Assembly: GCA_017303805.1 (NCBI GenBank)
Contig: JAFLBQ010000011.1
Coordinates: 40,192 to 104,191 of the forward strand
DNA length: 64,000 bases
Source of the DNA: Cytophagales bacterium
GTDB taxonomy: Bacteria; Bacteroidota; Bacteroidia; Cytophagales; Cyclobacteriaceae
Reading direction: 5' to 3'
The notes under the pieces are model-generated. The model did no database searches, was not told the origin of the DNA, and was given only the letters and a program-made list of their open reading frames with translations. The translations under genes and the position numbers were made by a program. Position 1 is the stretch's first letter. Each line of letters starts with the position of its first letter. Shown here piece by piece: positions 35,288 to 43,827 of this stretch.

Positions 35288-37849
35288 ATGAAGCCTCTTT
35301 TTACTATGATTTTGGTCATATTAGCCGCAACCGCGCTATTGGCCCAACCCGATTTAAGCTACTACCTGCCCACTCAGGTACAGTACAACCCGGCCATTCC
35401 TACGCCTAAAAGCGTTATTGGCCATGAGGTGGGCGAATGGCACGTTACACACGATAAGTTGGTGTATTACATGAAGGCCCTCGATGCAGCCTCAGACCGC
35501 ATTACACTAGAAGAAACCGGCCACACCTACGAAGGTCGGCCCATTTTATTGCTCACCATTACTTCGCCTAAAAATCATCAAAACATAGAGTCCATTCGCC
35601 AGCAGCATTTGCAACTAACCGATGCCGCCCGCTCAGCCGCCTTAAATACCAAAGATATGCCGGCCATTTTTTACCTCGGTTGCAGCATACATGGCAACGA
35701 AGCCAGCGGTGCCAATGCCGGGCTGCTCATGGCATATCATTTAGCCGCAGCGCAGGGGCCCGAAATTGAAAAGTATCTCGAAAGCACCGTTATCCTCTTC
35801 GACCCCAGCTTTAACCCCGATGGACTGCAACGTTTTTCTTCGTGGGTAAACAGCCGCAAGAGCAAAAACATTTCGGCCGACCCTAACGACACTGAGCATA
35901 ACGAAGCCTGGCCCGGTGGCCGCTTCAACCATTATTGGTTCGACCTTAATCGCGATTGGCTGGTAGCCCAACACCCCGAGTCGCAGGCCCGGGTAAAAAA
36001 ATTTCAGGAATGGCGCCCCAATGTACTTACCGACCACCACGAGCAAGGCACCAATGCCACCTTCTTTTTTATGCCGGGGGTTCCTTCGCGCGTTAATCCT
36101 ATTACGCCCGACAAAAACCAGGAACTAACAAAAAAGATGGGCGAGTACCACGCCAAAGCATTAGACCAGATTGGCTCGCTGTATTTTACACAAGAAGGCT
36201 ACGATGACTTTTACTACGGCAAAGGATCCACCTACCCCGATGCACAAGGCTCTGTCGGAATTTTATTTGAACAGGCCAGCTCGCGTGGCCACGCTCAGGA
36301 AAGCGTAAACGGAATACTACGTTTCCCTTTCACGATCCGCAACCAGTTTGTTACCATGCTCAGCTCGCTTAAAGCCATTAACGAAATGCGCGAAGAGCTA
36401 CTTAATTTTCAGCGCGACTTCTATAAAAACGCTGCCGCGGATGCGGCCAAAGATCCCATAAAGGCCTACATACTTGGATCGAAAGACAAAGCCCGCCTGC
36501 ACCACTTTGCCGAAATGGCCCTGCGCCAAAAAGTGGATGTATATAAAGTACCGGCTACCCAAACCATCAACGGAAAAACATTCGATGCAGAAAGTAGCCT
36601 CCTCATTCCGATGAATCAAAACCAATACAAACTGATCAGAGGCATGTTTGATAAGCAACTTAAATTTAAGGACAGTATTTTCTACGACATCTCCAGTTGG
36701 GTGTTGCCGCTTGCTTATGGGTTAGAGTATGAAGAGGTGAAAACCCCGCCCGCCTTAGGCGAAAAAATTACAGACCTTAAAAAACCTGTTGGCAAGATTA
36801 TAGGTAAAGGCGATTACGCCTACGCATTTGAACCCTACGGCTACTACACGCACCGCGCTATGTACCGGTTATTAAACAATGGCGTGCGCATAAAAATAGC
36901 CACCGAAATTTTTTATGCAGAGGGCAAAAAGTTTGAACGGGGGTCTGTGTTAATACCGGTTGATGGACAGGACCGAATTCCTGCGCAAGTAGCCGTAATG
37001 ATGAAAGAAATAACTGAACAAGATGGAATAGATGTGTATGCATTAAACACCGGCTTAGACTACCGGGGTGTAAGTTTGGGCAGCAGTTCGTTTACGGTGC
37101 TGCGCAAACCCGAAATTGCTATTTTGGTAGAGGGTGGTATTTCGCCTACCGATGCCGGAGAATTGTGGCACTTGTTAGATACGCGCTACAACCTGCCCGT
37201 AACGTTGCTGCCAATTTCTATTTTAAACAGCGGGTCTATTGCGCGGTATAACACCATACTTGTGCCGGAAGGAAACCACAGCGCTATTACCGATGCCGGA
37301 AAAGAAAAACTTAAAACGTGGGTACAAAACGGTGGTGTGCTTATTGGGTTTGAACGGGCGCTTACTTTTTTTACTACCGCAGGCCTTGGCAAGTTTGATG
37401 CAAAGAAAGAAGAAGACCAGTCTGCCGGAAAGAAAGAAGCAACCAAACCTAAGCCCTATGCCGATATGGATGAAATTCAACGCGCACAAGAAACCAGCGG
37501 AGCCATATTCGAAGCTGATGCAGACTTAACACATCCGCTTTTATACGGTTATACCTCAACAAAAATTCCGCTCTTCAAAGCCAATAATTTATTTATCCAA
37601 AAAGCACCCGGAGCGTATGCCAACCCTTTGGTATATGGTAGTAACCCGTTAACCAGCGGGTATATTACTAAGTCAAATTTGGATAAACTTAAAAACACCT
37701 CGGCTTTGGGTACAGTGGCCTTGGGCCGCGGCCGTGTAATCGGGTTTACTGAAAACACCGCCTTTAGGGCATTCTGGTTTGGTACCAACAAAATGCTGCT
37801 CAATGCTATTTTCTGGGGCAACACCATTAGTGCCGAAGCAAGTCGCTAA
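35288..37849 (+). CDS. Secreted M14 zinc carboxypeptidase with amidotransferase-like C-terminus
   Basis: This 853-residue exported protein (signal LAATALLAQ) has an M14 catalytic domain over about residues 50-400. Zinc ligands are His135 and Glu138 in GCSIHGNEASG and a His in TDHHEQG (250-251); the DLNRDW substrate-binding box (219-224) and the candidate catalytic Glu in LFEQASSRG are present. The last about 250 residues resemble the class I glutamine-amidotransferase/DJ-1 fold (IAILVEGG, TILVPEG), a fusion seen in large Bacteroidota M14 proteins. The role is probably extracellular or periplasmic peptide trimming. It is monocistronic, with a promoter candidate before and a strong terminator after. 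Confidence 0.9.
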   Translation: MKPLFTMILVILAATALLAQPDLSYYLPTQVQYNPAIPTPKSVIGHEVGEWHVTHDKLVYYMKALDAASDRITLEETGHTYEGRPILLLTITSPKNHQNIESIRQQHLQLTDAARSAALNTKDMPAIFYLGCSIHGNEASGANAGLLMAYHLAAAQGPEIEKYLESTVILFDPSFNPDGLQRFSSWVNSRKSKNISADPNDTEHNEAWPGGRFNHYWFDLNRDWLVAQHPESQARVKKFQEWRPNVLTDHHEQGTNATFFFMPGVPSRVNPITPDKNQELTKKMGEYHAKALDQIGSLYFTQEGYDDFYYGKGSTYPDAQGSVGILFEQASSRGHAQESVNGILRFPFTIRNQFVTMLSSLKAINEMREELLNFQRDFYKNAAADAAKDPIKAYILGSKDKARLHHFAEMALRQKVDVYKVPATQTINGKTFDAESSLLIPMNQNQYKLIRGMFDKQLKFKDSIFYDISSWVLPLAYGLEYEEVKTPPALGEKITDLKKPVGKIIGKGDYAYAFEPYGYYTHRAMYRLLNNGVRIKIATEIFYAEGKKFERGSVLIPVDGQDRIPAQVAVMMKEITEQDGIDVYALNTGLDYRGVSLGSSSFTVLRKPEIAILVEGGISPTDAGELWHLLDTRYNLPVTLLPISILNSGSIARYNTILVPEGNHSAITDAGKEKLKTWVQNGGVLIGFERALTFFTTAGLGKFDAKKEEDQSAGKKEATKPKPYADMDEIQRAQETSGAIFEADADLTHPLLYGYTSTKIPLFKANNLFIQKAPGAYANPLVYGSNPLTSGYITKSNLDKLKNTSALGTVALGRGRVIGFTENTAFRAFWFGTNKMLLNAIFWGNTISAEASR

Positions 37850-37868
37850 AAATTTAATCATCAATCCG

Positions 37869-37902
37869 ATTGCCATCTCCTTAGCGGGATGGCAATTTTT
37901 TT
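37869..37902 (+). terminator. Rho-independent terminator after the M14 gene
   Basis: ATTGCCATC (37869-37877) pairs with GATGGCAAT (37888-37896), followed by a run of T to 37902. Confidence 0.88.
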
Positions 37903-38012
37903 AAGTATCACAGGCGTGCATCGCGTTTTTTCAAAACCAGACTTTTCAGCACCATTTCTGTAGCGGCATTAATCTGGCAATTACAACCTTACCGTTTACC
38001 TTAGTGCTGAGT

Positions 38013-39842
38013 ATGAGGGGAAAGATTCTATGTAAAATACTATGGCTAACCGCCTGCGGCCTTGCGGGCACCTCGTATCTCTGCCGTGCTCAGGATAGTA
38101 CTCGCTCCAAACCCATCAACCAACTCAAGCAAAATAAAATTACCCAACAGGTGGTGGGTTCCATTAGTCGTACCCCACCGCCTGATTCTGTAACAACCTT
38201 ACGAAGCGAAAAGAACTTTCTTCCCTACGAAGGAAAAATTGTTCGGCACATAATCATTAACCGGGTTGGGTTCGACCGCACCGTACAGGATACAACCCGC
38301 AGAATTCGCACCGCAGTGGCTCGGCTCGCCAACAAACTGCACAACGACACCAAAACCTGGGTAATTCGCGAAAATATTTTCATCCGCGAAGGGACCCCAC
38401 TTAATGCCTTTCGGGCAGCCGACAATGAACGCTACCTGCGCGACCTGGATTTTATTTTAGACTCTAAAATTTATGTGGCCCCTCTTTCGGAAGAAAGCGA
38501 CTCGGTAGATCTCTTAATAATTACCCGCGATGTATTTAGCCTCGGGGCTTCCTTCTCGCCACGTGGGGTAACTGAATATCGCCTGCGCGTGCAAGAAGCA
38601 AACCTTGCCGGCATGGGACAACGCGTGCAAGTATCGGCCTTGTTGGATACTGACCGCACACCTGCCGCTGGTTACGAATACCTGTATCGCAAAACCAATC
38701 TGTTCGGCAGCTTTGTAAACGCAACTGCCAGCTATACCGAATTGAACACCGGCCGAAGTATAGGCAACGAAAATGAAAGTGCCTATCTCTTCCGGCTCGA
38801 CCGGCCGTTGTTTCATCCATTTGCCCGATGGGCCGGAGCGGTGGAGATAAGTAAAAACTGGAGCACGAATACAAGCGGTAAAGAAAGTGCGGCCTTTGCC
38901 CGCTACACCTATCGCATACACGATGCCTGGGCTGGCTATACTTTTGGCTTCAAAAAAAATGCTCATGCAACTCATGAAGATCGCAACCGAAGATTTGTTG
39001 CGGTGCGTGCGTACCAAACACATTTTTCACAACTGCCGCAGGTAATACCGTTGCAAGACAAGTTTATTTACACTAACCGCAAGGCTTTGTTGGGTCAAGC
39101 AACATTTTTTAAGCAGGATTTTTATAAGACCAATTTCGTATTGGGCTTTGGCCGAACAGAAGATATTCCGTTTGGCTATCGGCTTTCGTTTACCAGTGGT
39201 TGGGAACAAGAGTTAGAAACACTGCGCCCCTACACGGGGGCGGAGTTAACCTTGAGTACAGTAAACCGGAACGGAACATTTTATACCTACACGGCAAAGT
39301 TGGGCAACTATTGGAACCATGAGTTGGTGGAAGACGGCCTGGCTCAGTTTGGTGTTAGCCGGTACAGCCGGGTGTATCAGCTTGGCAAAACCAACGTACG
39401 CCATCAGGGAGAAGTGAACTACGCATTTCAGATTAACCAAACTCAAAAAAGATTTTTAGACATCCGCGATGGGAATGGAGTGCAGGGCTTGCGCCCGGAT
39501 AGTCTGTGGGGTACGCAACGTCTGCGGGTTAGCACCGAAACAGTAGTGTTTACAGCATGGAAGGTAGCCGGCTTTCACCTGGCGCCAGTTACCCGAATTG
39601 ATCTTGCCTACTTGTCGAAAGAAAGTGCCCTGTTTAAGAAACAAAATTTCTTTTCAGGATTTTCAGTAGCCATGCGCGCACGCAATGAAAACCTGATCTT
39701 TAATACAGTGGAGGCTAGAGTTTATTACTATCCTGTCACGCCAGAAGCGATTGAGCCCTTTCGGTTTGAATTCAGAACTAACCTTAGAATTAAATACCCA
39801 ACAGGATTGGTAATGGCACCCGCAACGGTGTATGATCCGTGA
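38013..39842 (+). CDS. Outer-membrane beta-barrel protein with POTRA-like N-terminus
   Basis: This 609-residue protein begins with a signal peptide (CGLAGTSYLCRAQ). A region of about residues 70-170 resembles a POTRA-type domain (GKIVRHIIINRVGFDRT, and NERYLRDLDFILDSKIYV as in FtsX-like POTRA of BamA), followed by a beta-strand-rich barrel to the end. The family is related to Omp85/ShlB assembly proteins, though shorter than BamA. The C-terminus (VMAPATVYDP) lacks an obvious terminal aromatic. A GTG at 38004 could extend the start by three residues; the ATG at 38013 is preferred as it begins the signal peptide. The exact function is unknown. Confidence 0.72.
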   Translation: MRGKILCKILWLTACGLAGTSYLCRAQDSTRSKPINQLKQNKITQQVVGSISRTPPPDSVTTLRSEKNFLPYEGKIVRHIIINRVGFDRTVQDTTRRIRTAVARLANKLHNDTKTWVIRENIFIREGTPLNAFRAADNERYLRDLDFILDSKIYVAPLSEESDSVDLLIITRDVFSLGASFSPRGVTEYRLRVQEANLAGMGQRVQVSALLDTDRTPAAGYEYLYRKTNLFGSFVNATASYTELNTGRSIGNENESAYLFRLDRPLFHPFARWAGAVEISKNWSTNTSGKESAAFARYTYRIHDAWAGYTFGFKKNAHATHEDRNRRFVAVRAYQTHFSQLPQVIPLQDKFIYTNRKALLGQATFFKQDFYKTNFVLGFGRTEDIPFGYRLSFTSGWEQELETLRPYTGAELTLSTVNRNGTFYTYTAKLGNYWNHELVEDGLAQFGVSRYSRVYQLGKTNVRHQGEVNYAFQINQTQKRFLDIRDGNGVQGLRPDSLWGTQRLRVSTETVVFTAWKVAGFHLAPVTRIDLAYLSKESALFKKQNFFSGFSVAMRARNENLIFNTVEARVYYYPVTPEAIEPFRFEFRTNLRIKYPTGLVMAPATVYDP

Positions 39843-39882
39843 TTTCACAAACATTCAATTTGTTTGCGCGAAATCAAAACAG

Positions 39883-40087
39883 ATGGCCAACACCTATTCT
39901 CAAATCTACCTGCATTTCGTATTCACAGTAAAAAGAAAACAATCTGCTATCCTCAAACAACACAAAGAAAGAACTCCACAAATACATTACCGGCTTAGTT
40001 AAAAAGCGAAACGCCACACTTCGTGCCGTTCACTGCATGTTTGATGTACCCTTTGATGAAAAATACCTGTTCAACTTTTTCGATTAG
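39883..40087 (+). pseudogene. Remnant of an IS200-type (Y1/REP-associated) transposase
   Basis: Reading from the ATG at 39883 gives MANTYSQIYLHFVFTVKRKQ, the typical start of IS200-like Y1 transposases. The frame then shifts near 39970: the next frame reads KELHKYITGLVKKRNATLRAV followed by HCM, where active copies continue with the PDHxH metal-binding box. Instead the sequence jumps to FDVPFDEKYLFNFFD and a stop (40085-40087), which is the family's C-terminus. So the gene has a frameshift plus an internal deletion of most of the catalytic core, including the active-site tyrosine. It is too short and broken to work. This explains most of the 301-nt gap between the two flanking genes. Confidence 0.85.
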
Positions 40088-40093
40088 TCATTC

Positions 40094-40124
40094 CTTGCGG
40101 GCTTTCAATTTCTTTTTACTTTTG
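40094..40124 (+). promoter_or_regulatory. Candidate promoter for the gene at 40144
   Basis: TACTTTTG (40117-40124) matches TAnnTTTG exactly; CTTG (40094-40097) lies 19 nt upstream as a partial -33 TTTG. The predicted start site is about 13 nt before the GTG codon. It begins directly after the transposase remnant. Confidence 0.4.
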
Positions 40125-40143
40125 TAAAACATTCTGTCCCAGC

Positions 40144-40647
40144 GTGATCCGCAAATTTTTTCCGCTAGACAAAAACTACCTGCTTGAAGAAGCCCAGATG
40201 CAATCTCGGCAACACTTGCTTGTACAACTTGTCGATACCGTAAAAGCCACTTACCTGCGCACACACAATCCCCTGGGGTTAAACGATGACTTTACGCTGC
40301 TCATCAAAAACTTTCAACTCAAAAACACCAAGCCACTTGAAGATTTCTATCAGAACCTGGCCGCGGTATATCGCTACAAGCACGGTGAAAATCAACTTGA
40401 GTTTGTATGGGATGGGCGCGACCATCTTGAAAAATATACAACGGAATGGGCCGCGGCTTTTAAAGATTGGGCCGCACGCTTTTGTACCCATGAATTGTTT
40501 CTGCAGGCCGTGCTCGATTTAACCGTATTCTTGCCGGAGAATCGCCACGCAGCACTTGCCGAAAACAAAATGAATCATTTTATCCTGAATCATTTCGACA
40601 TGCGCCTGCATAAGCAAAGAGGCCTGATGGCTATTAAAGTGGCATAA
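40144..40647 (+). CDS. Uncharacterised 167-residue protein
   Basis: I do not recognise this family. The start is GTG (MIRKFFPLDKNYLLEE), which is the best placed start after the promoter candidate. The protein is soluble, without signal peptide or membrane segment, mixed helical, and rich in aromatic residues and histidines. Conserved-looking parts are LRTHNPLGLNDDFTLLIKNF and a C-terminal NHFILNHFDMRLHKQRGLMAIKV. It sits between a decayed transposase and the GltB-like enzyme gene, 70 nt from the latter. Nothing in the sequence suggests a reaction. Confidence 0.6.
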   Translation: MIRKFFPLDKNYLLEEAQMQSRQHLLVQLVDTVKATYLRTHNPLGLNDDFTLLIKNFQLKNTKPLEDFYQNLAAVYRYKHGENQLEFVWDGRDHLEKYTTEWAAAFKDWAARFCTHELFLQAVLDLTVFLPENRHAALAENKMNHFILNHFDMRLHKQRGLMAIKVA

Positions 40648-40717
40648 TGCACTGCATCTCGTTATTTGATTTACTCTGTAATATCCTTAATTTTTCAAAT
40701 CCTTAACCTGAACACCT

Positions 40718-42316
40718 ATGAAACGCCCCGCATTCTATTTATACTCGGCACTGGCTGTAGCAATTACCATCGCGCTTGGATATTTCTGGAGAGATGCTCT
40801 CTATCTTTTTATTTTGGTCGGCCCGATTATCATTATCGGCATTCAAGACATTCTTCAACCCAAGCAATCCATTCGTAAAAATTTTCCAGTGTTAGGCCGG
40901 CTGCGGTACGTGTTTGAAGACCTGCGCCCAAAAATTCAGCAGTACTTTGTAGAAAGCGATACCGATGGTGCACCCATCAATCGCAACGAGCGTTCTGTTA
41001 TTTACCAACGTGCCAAAAAGCAAACCGATACTATCCCTTTTGGAACTCAATTAAATGTGTATGCCGAAGGGTACGAGTGGATGACGCACTCCATCGTGCC
41101 CAAAGACTTTCATAAACTAGATCACAACCCCCGCATCCGCTTTGGAGGTAAAGAATGCAAGCAACCTTACGCCATGAGTGTACTGAATGTAAGTGCCATG
41201 AGTTTTGGTTCGCTTAGCAAAAACGCAGTGCTCTCGTTAAACGGGGGTGCTAAAATGGGTGGCTTTGCGCACAACACAGGCGAGGGTGGAATTAGCCCTT
41301 ACCATCTGCAACCCGGTGGCGATTTAGTATGGCAGATTGGTACAGGGTACTTTGGGGCGCGCGATGACGAAGGGAAATTCAATGACGAAATATTTAAAAA
41401 GAATGCCCTGCTGCCCAATGTAAAAATGATTGAGATCAAACTCTCGCAAGGAGCAAAGCCAGGCCACGGAGGCATTCTGCCAGGCAAAAAGAATACGCCC
41501 GAGATAGCTGCTATCAGGCATGTAAAAGCTGGCACTACCGTTTTCTCACCGCCCTTTCATAGTGCATTCGGTACCCCCATTGAATTAATTCAGTTTGTTA
41601 AAAGATTGCGTACCCTATCTGAAGGTAAGCCGGTAGGCTTTAAACTTTGCATCGGCCGCAAGGGCGAGTTCCTTTCTATTTGCAAGGCCATGGTGCAACT
41701 TAACATCTACCCCGACTTTATTACCATTGACGGAGGGGAGGGTGGCACGGGTGCCGCTCCGCCCGAGTTCAGTAACTCGGTGGGTATGCCCATGTTAGAT
41801 GCACTCGCTTTCGCGGATAATGCGTTGCGCGGATTTGGGATTCGCAATGAAATGCGATTGATAGCCTCTGGAAAAATTTTAACCGGCTTCCATATTTTAA
41901 GAGCCATGGCCCTTGGTGCCGATACCTGCAACTGTGCACGGGCTATGATGATGGCGTTGGGATGCATTCAGGCCCTGGAGTGCCATAAAAACACATGCCC
42001 TACCGGTGTGGCTACGCAAGATCCTTACTTTATGAAAGGCCTGGTGGTAGAAGATAAAACTTTGCGCGTAGCCAACTATCATAAAAATACAGTAGAAAGT
42101 TTTGTTGAACTGATGGGAGCTGCCGGGTTAGATAACCCCGATCAGATCAATCGCTCGCATGTGTACAGGCGGGTGTTCATGAACCTGGTAAAAACATACG
42201 AAGAAATTTACCCCACCATACCCGAAGGCTGTTTGCTACCCGGTGGCGACATCCCCTTTGACTATGACGATTACATGAAACGTGCATCGGCAGAGAGTTT
42301 TGAAGTGGCCGTATAA
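40718..42316 (+). CDS. GltB-like FMN-binding glutamate synthase-family protein
   Basis: This 532-residue protein has two N-terminal membrane segments (residues about 6-45: FYLYSALAVAITIALGYF, LYLFILVGPIIIIGI), then the FMN-binding TIM barrel of the glutamate synthase central region. The barrel shows SAMSFGSLSKNA, HNTGEGGISPYH, IEIKLSQGAKPGHGG, TIDGGEGGTGAAP and a CIQALECHKNTCPTGVATQ iron-sulfur cysteine cluster. The glutaminase and C-terminal GltB domains are absent, so it is not a complete GOGAT. Such stand-alone, membrane-tethered forms are frequent in Bacteroidota and their substrate is uncertain; an archaeal-type glutamate synthase or other flavin oxidoreductase role is possible. Confidence 0.88.
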   Translation: MKRPAFYLYSALAVAITIALGYFWRDALYLFILVGPIIIIGIQDILQPKQSIRKNFPVLGRLRYVFEDLRPKIQQYFVESDTDGAPINRNERSVIYQRAKKQTDTIPFGTQLNVYAEGYEWMTHSIVPKDFHKLDHNPRIRFGGKECKQPYAMSVLNVSAMSFGSLSKNAVLSLNGGAKMGGFAHNTGEGGISPYHLQPGGDLVWQIGTGYFGARDDEGKFNDEIFKKNALLPNVKMIEIKLSQGAKPGHGGILPGKKNTPEIAAIRHVKAGTTVFSPPFHSAFGTPIELIQFVKRLRTLSEGKPVGFKLCIGRKGEFLSICKAMVQLNIYPDFITIDGGEGGTGAAPPEFSNSVGMPMLDALAFADNALRGFGIRNEMRLIASGKILTGFHILRAMALGADTCNCARAMMMALGCIQALECHKNTCPTGVATQDPYFMKGLVVEDKTLRVANYHKNTVESFVELMGAAGLDNPDQINRSHVYRRVFMNLVKTYEEIYPTIPEGCLLPGGDIPFDYDDYMKRASAESFEVAV

Positions 42317-42400
42317 GTGCGAGTCAAAAACTCCTTTCCAGTATTGTCTCCGTAGAGCCGATTAAATGCATCGTGCCCTGCGGAAGCGATACTTGAAATA

Positions 42401-42457
42401 AAAAAAGAGGCCATCTCACAAAGTCAACCGGTTAGGTCAACCCCGAAGACGGCCTCT
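42401..42457 (-). terminator. Candidate terminator of the VWA gene
   Basis: AGAGGCC (42406-42412) pairs with GGCCTCT (42451-42457), with a further 3-bp extension after one mismatch. The A run at 42401-42406 is a U tract on the minus strand. The loop is long, about 38 nt, so this is moderately supported. Confidence 0.5.
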
Positions 42458-42470
42458 AACCCCACCGCAC

Positions 42471-43613
42471 TTAGAAACTCAGATTCTTTGTTTTGGCTTT
42501 TTCCCGAACAGCTTTGATCATGGCTGCATCTAAAGTATTGTCCTTTTCATCTTTGGGTGTATTGGCCATTACGTATTGCTGGCGCTTTACATTCAAACTT
42601 TGAATCTCATCCTGAATCTTTTTACGCTCATCGGCTTTTTGTTTTACGTAGGCCTGCCGTTGTGTTACCGTCATACCCTTCATTTCAGAAGGCAGGTCTT
42701 CGTCTTTCGCTTTAGTAATTGCCTCTTCACTTTCTTTGGATGCATCTACCAGGTCCCACGAAGAATTTACATACGCATGCGAGCTCTTGGAAACAGCCCG
42801 TTCTACCGCGTTGGCTTCGCCATAGCTGCGCGCATTTTTATCTTGTGTGGCCTGCAATTCTTTCTTAGAAGCGCCAGCTTTGCCATAATAAATATACGTT
42901 TCGTTGAGTCGCACATTCAACGCAGTAATACGATCATCGTAGGGCGAAGGAATGTAAACTGTTTTGCGATCTTGCTCAATACTCATGTATGAACCTCCGG
43001 TAAGGTCAGCCCCGTCTTTCCAACTGGTGCGCACTCCTTCTTCAAACGGGCCGCAATAAATCGTATTTACCACCACACCCTTTTCGCGGGCAAACACACT
43101 GGCCGTACGATATGAAACAGTGCCTTGAGTAAACGGTTCGTTGCCGGCAATAAAAATCATTTTCAAGTCGTTGGTAGAAGTGCTCCACTCTAATTGTTTA
43201 AGCGAGGTGTTAATTACATACCCGCAATATTCGCTGCCCCCATTCGTAGAGAGCGCAAAAAGTTTTTCTGAGATCAGATCTAAATCGTTAGTAAGCCCGC
43301 TAACCTGGCGTATATACCCTTCTGATGCCACCAACCCATCGTTGCCATATTCATACAATGCAATCTTAATGTTGGGCTTCTTCCCATCGGCACACTTGGC
43401 CACGGTAAGCTCGTTAACAATTTTCCATAGTTGCGATTTGGCCTGATCAATCAGGCCATCCATGCTGTTGCTGGTGTCTAACAGCAGGGCTATTTGAATG
43501 CTTTGGTCCTTTGCAGAGGGTGCAAATGCACTAAGCTGCACAAACAAGAGAAGGCAAATGAGCGTAAGAATGCGGTTCTTAACCGTACTTACTCTGGAAG
43601 AAGTTGTTTTCAT
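42471..43613 (-). CDS. Secreted von Willebrand factor A domain protein
   Basis: This 380-residue protein has a signal peptide (LICLLLFVQLSAFA) and a VWA domain with the MIDAS motif DTSNS (46-50) and a FIAGNEPFTQG strand. A long charged helical tail follows (about 290-380, with QKADERKKIQDEIQSLN), probably coiled coil. The start is set at the ATG at 43613; an upstream TTG at 43646 would add 11 residues in front of the signal peptide and is less likely. VWA domains bind metal and mediate protein contacts at the envelope. The gene diverges from the TPR histidine kinase gene across about 210 nt. The partner protein is unknown. Confidence 0.88.
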   Translation of the reverse strand: MKTTSSRVSTVKNRILTLICLLLFVQLSAFAPSAKDQSIQIALLLDTSNSMDGLIDQAKSQLWKIVNELTVAKCADGKKPNIKIALYEYGNDGLVASEGYIRQVSGLTNDLDLISEKLFALSTNGGSEYCGYVINTSLKQLEWSTSTNDLKMIFIAGNEPFTQGTVSYRTASVFAREKGVVVNTIYCGPFEEGVRTSWKDGADLTGGSYMSIEQDRKTVYIPSPYDDRITALNVRLNETYIYYGKAGASKKELQATQDKNARSYGEANAVERAVSKSSHAYVNSSWDLVDASKESEEAITKAKDEDLPSEMKGMTVTQRQAYVKQKADERKKIQDEIQSLNVKRQQYVMANTPKDEKDNTLDAAMIKAVREKAKTKNLSF

Positions 43614-43647
43614 GGTGATTTTGTTTTTGGTAAAGTTTACGCGCAAA

Positions 43648-43760
43648 AAGTAACAGGGGTACCTTTACTTAGTGAGGGCTCAAGCCCACCGGGTGAAATG
43701 GCCAAACCACGGGGTAAGGGCTGCTGGCAAGGGCTATGCGTGCGTAAGCGTAAAAAAAAT
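43648..43760. other. Structured intergenic region with hairpins
   Basis: The divergent gap between the VWA gene and the kinase gene contains a tight hairpin, AAGTAA-C-AGG / CCT-TTACTT (43648-43670, 9 bp, GGTA loop, one bulge), then GGGC-TCAA-GCCC (43676-43687), then a G-rich stretch to about 43760. No known RNA family is recognised and no gene fits it. Confidence 0.4.
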
Positions 43761-43827
43761 AATGTGGTAACTTTCCGGCCGTAATCAATTTATGCGCGTT
43801 GATCCACTTAGAAGTTCAATACCGGAA

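Noticed and set aside
40718-42316. Complete glutamate synthase large subunit
   Set aside because: The N-terminal glutaminase and C-terminal beta-helix domains are absent and two membrane helices replace them.
43494-43784. Open frame on the plus strand between the VWA and kinase genes
   Set aside because: It overlaps the signal-peptide end of the VWA gene on the other strand and its product has no recognisable domain; it is probably a chance frame through structured noncoding DNA.
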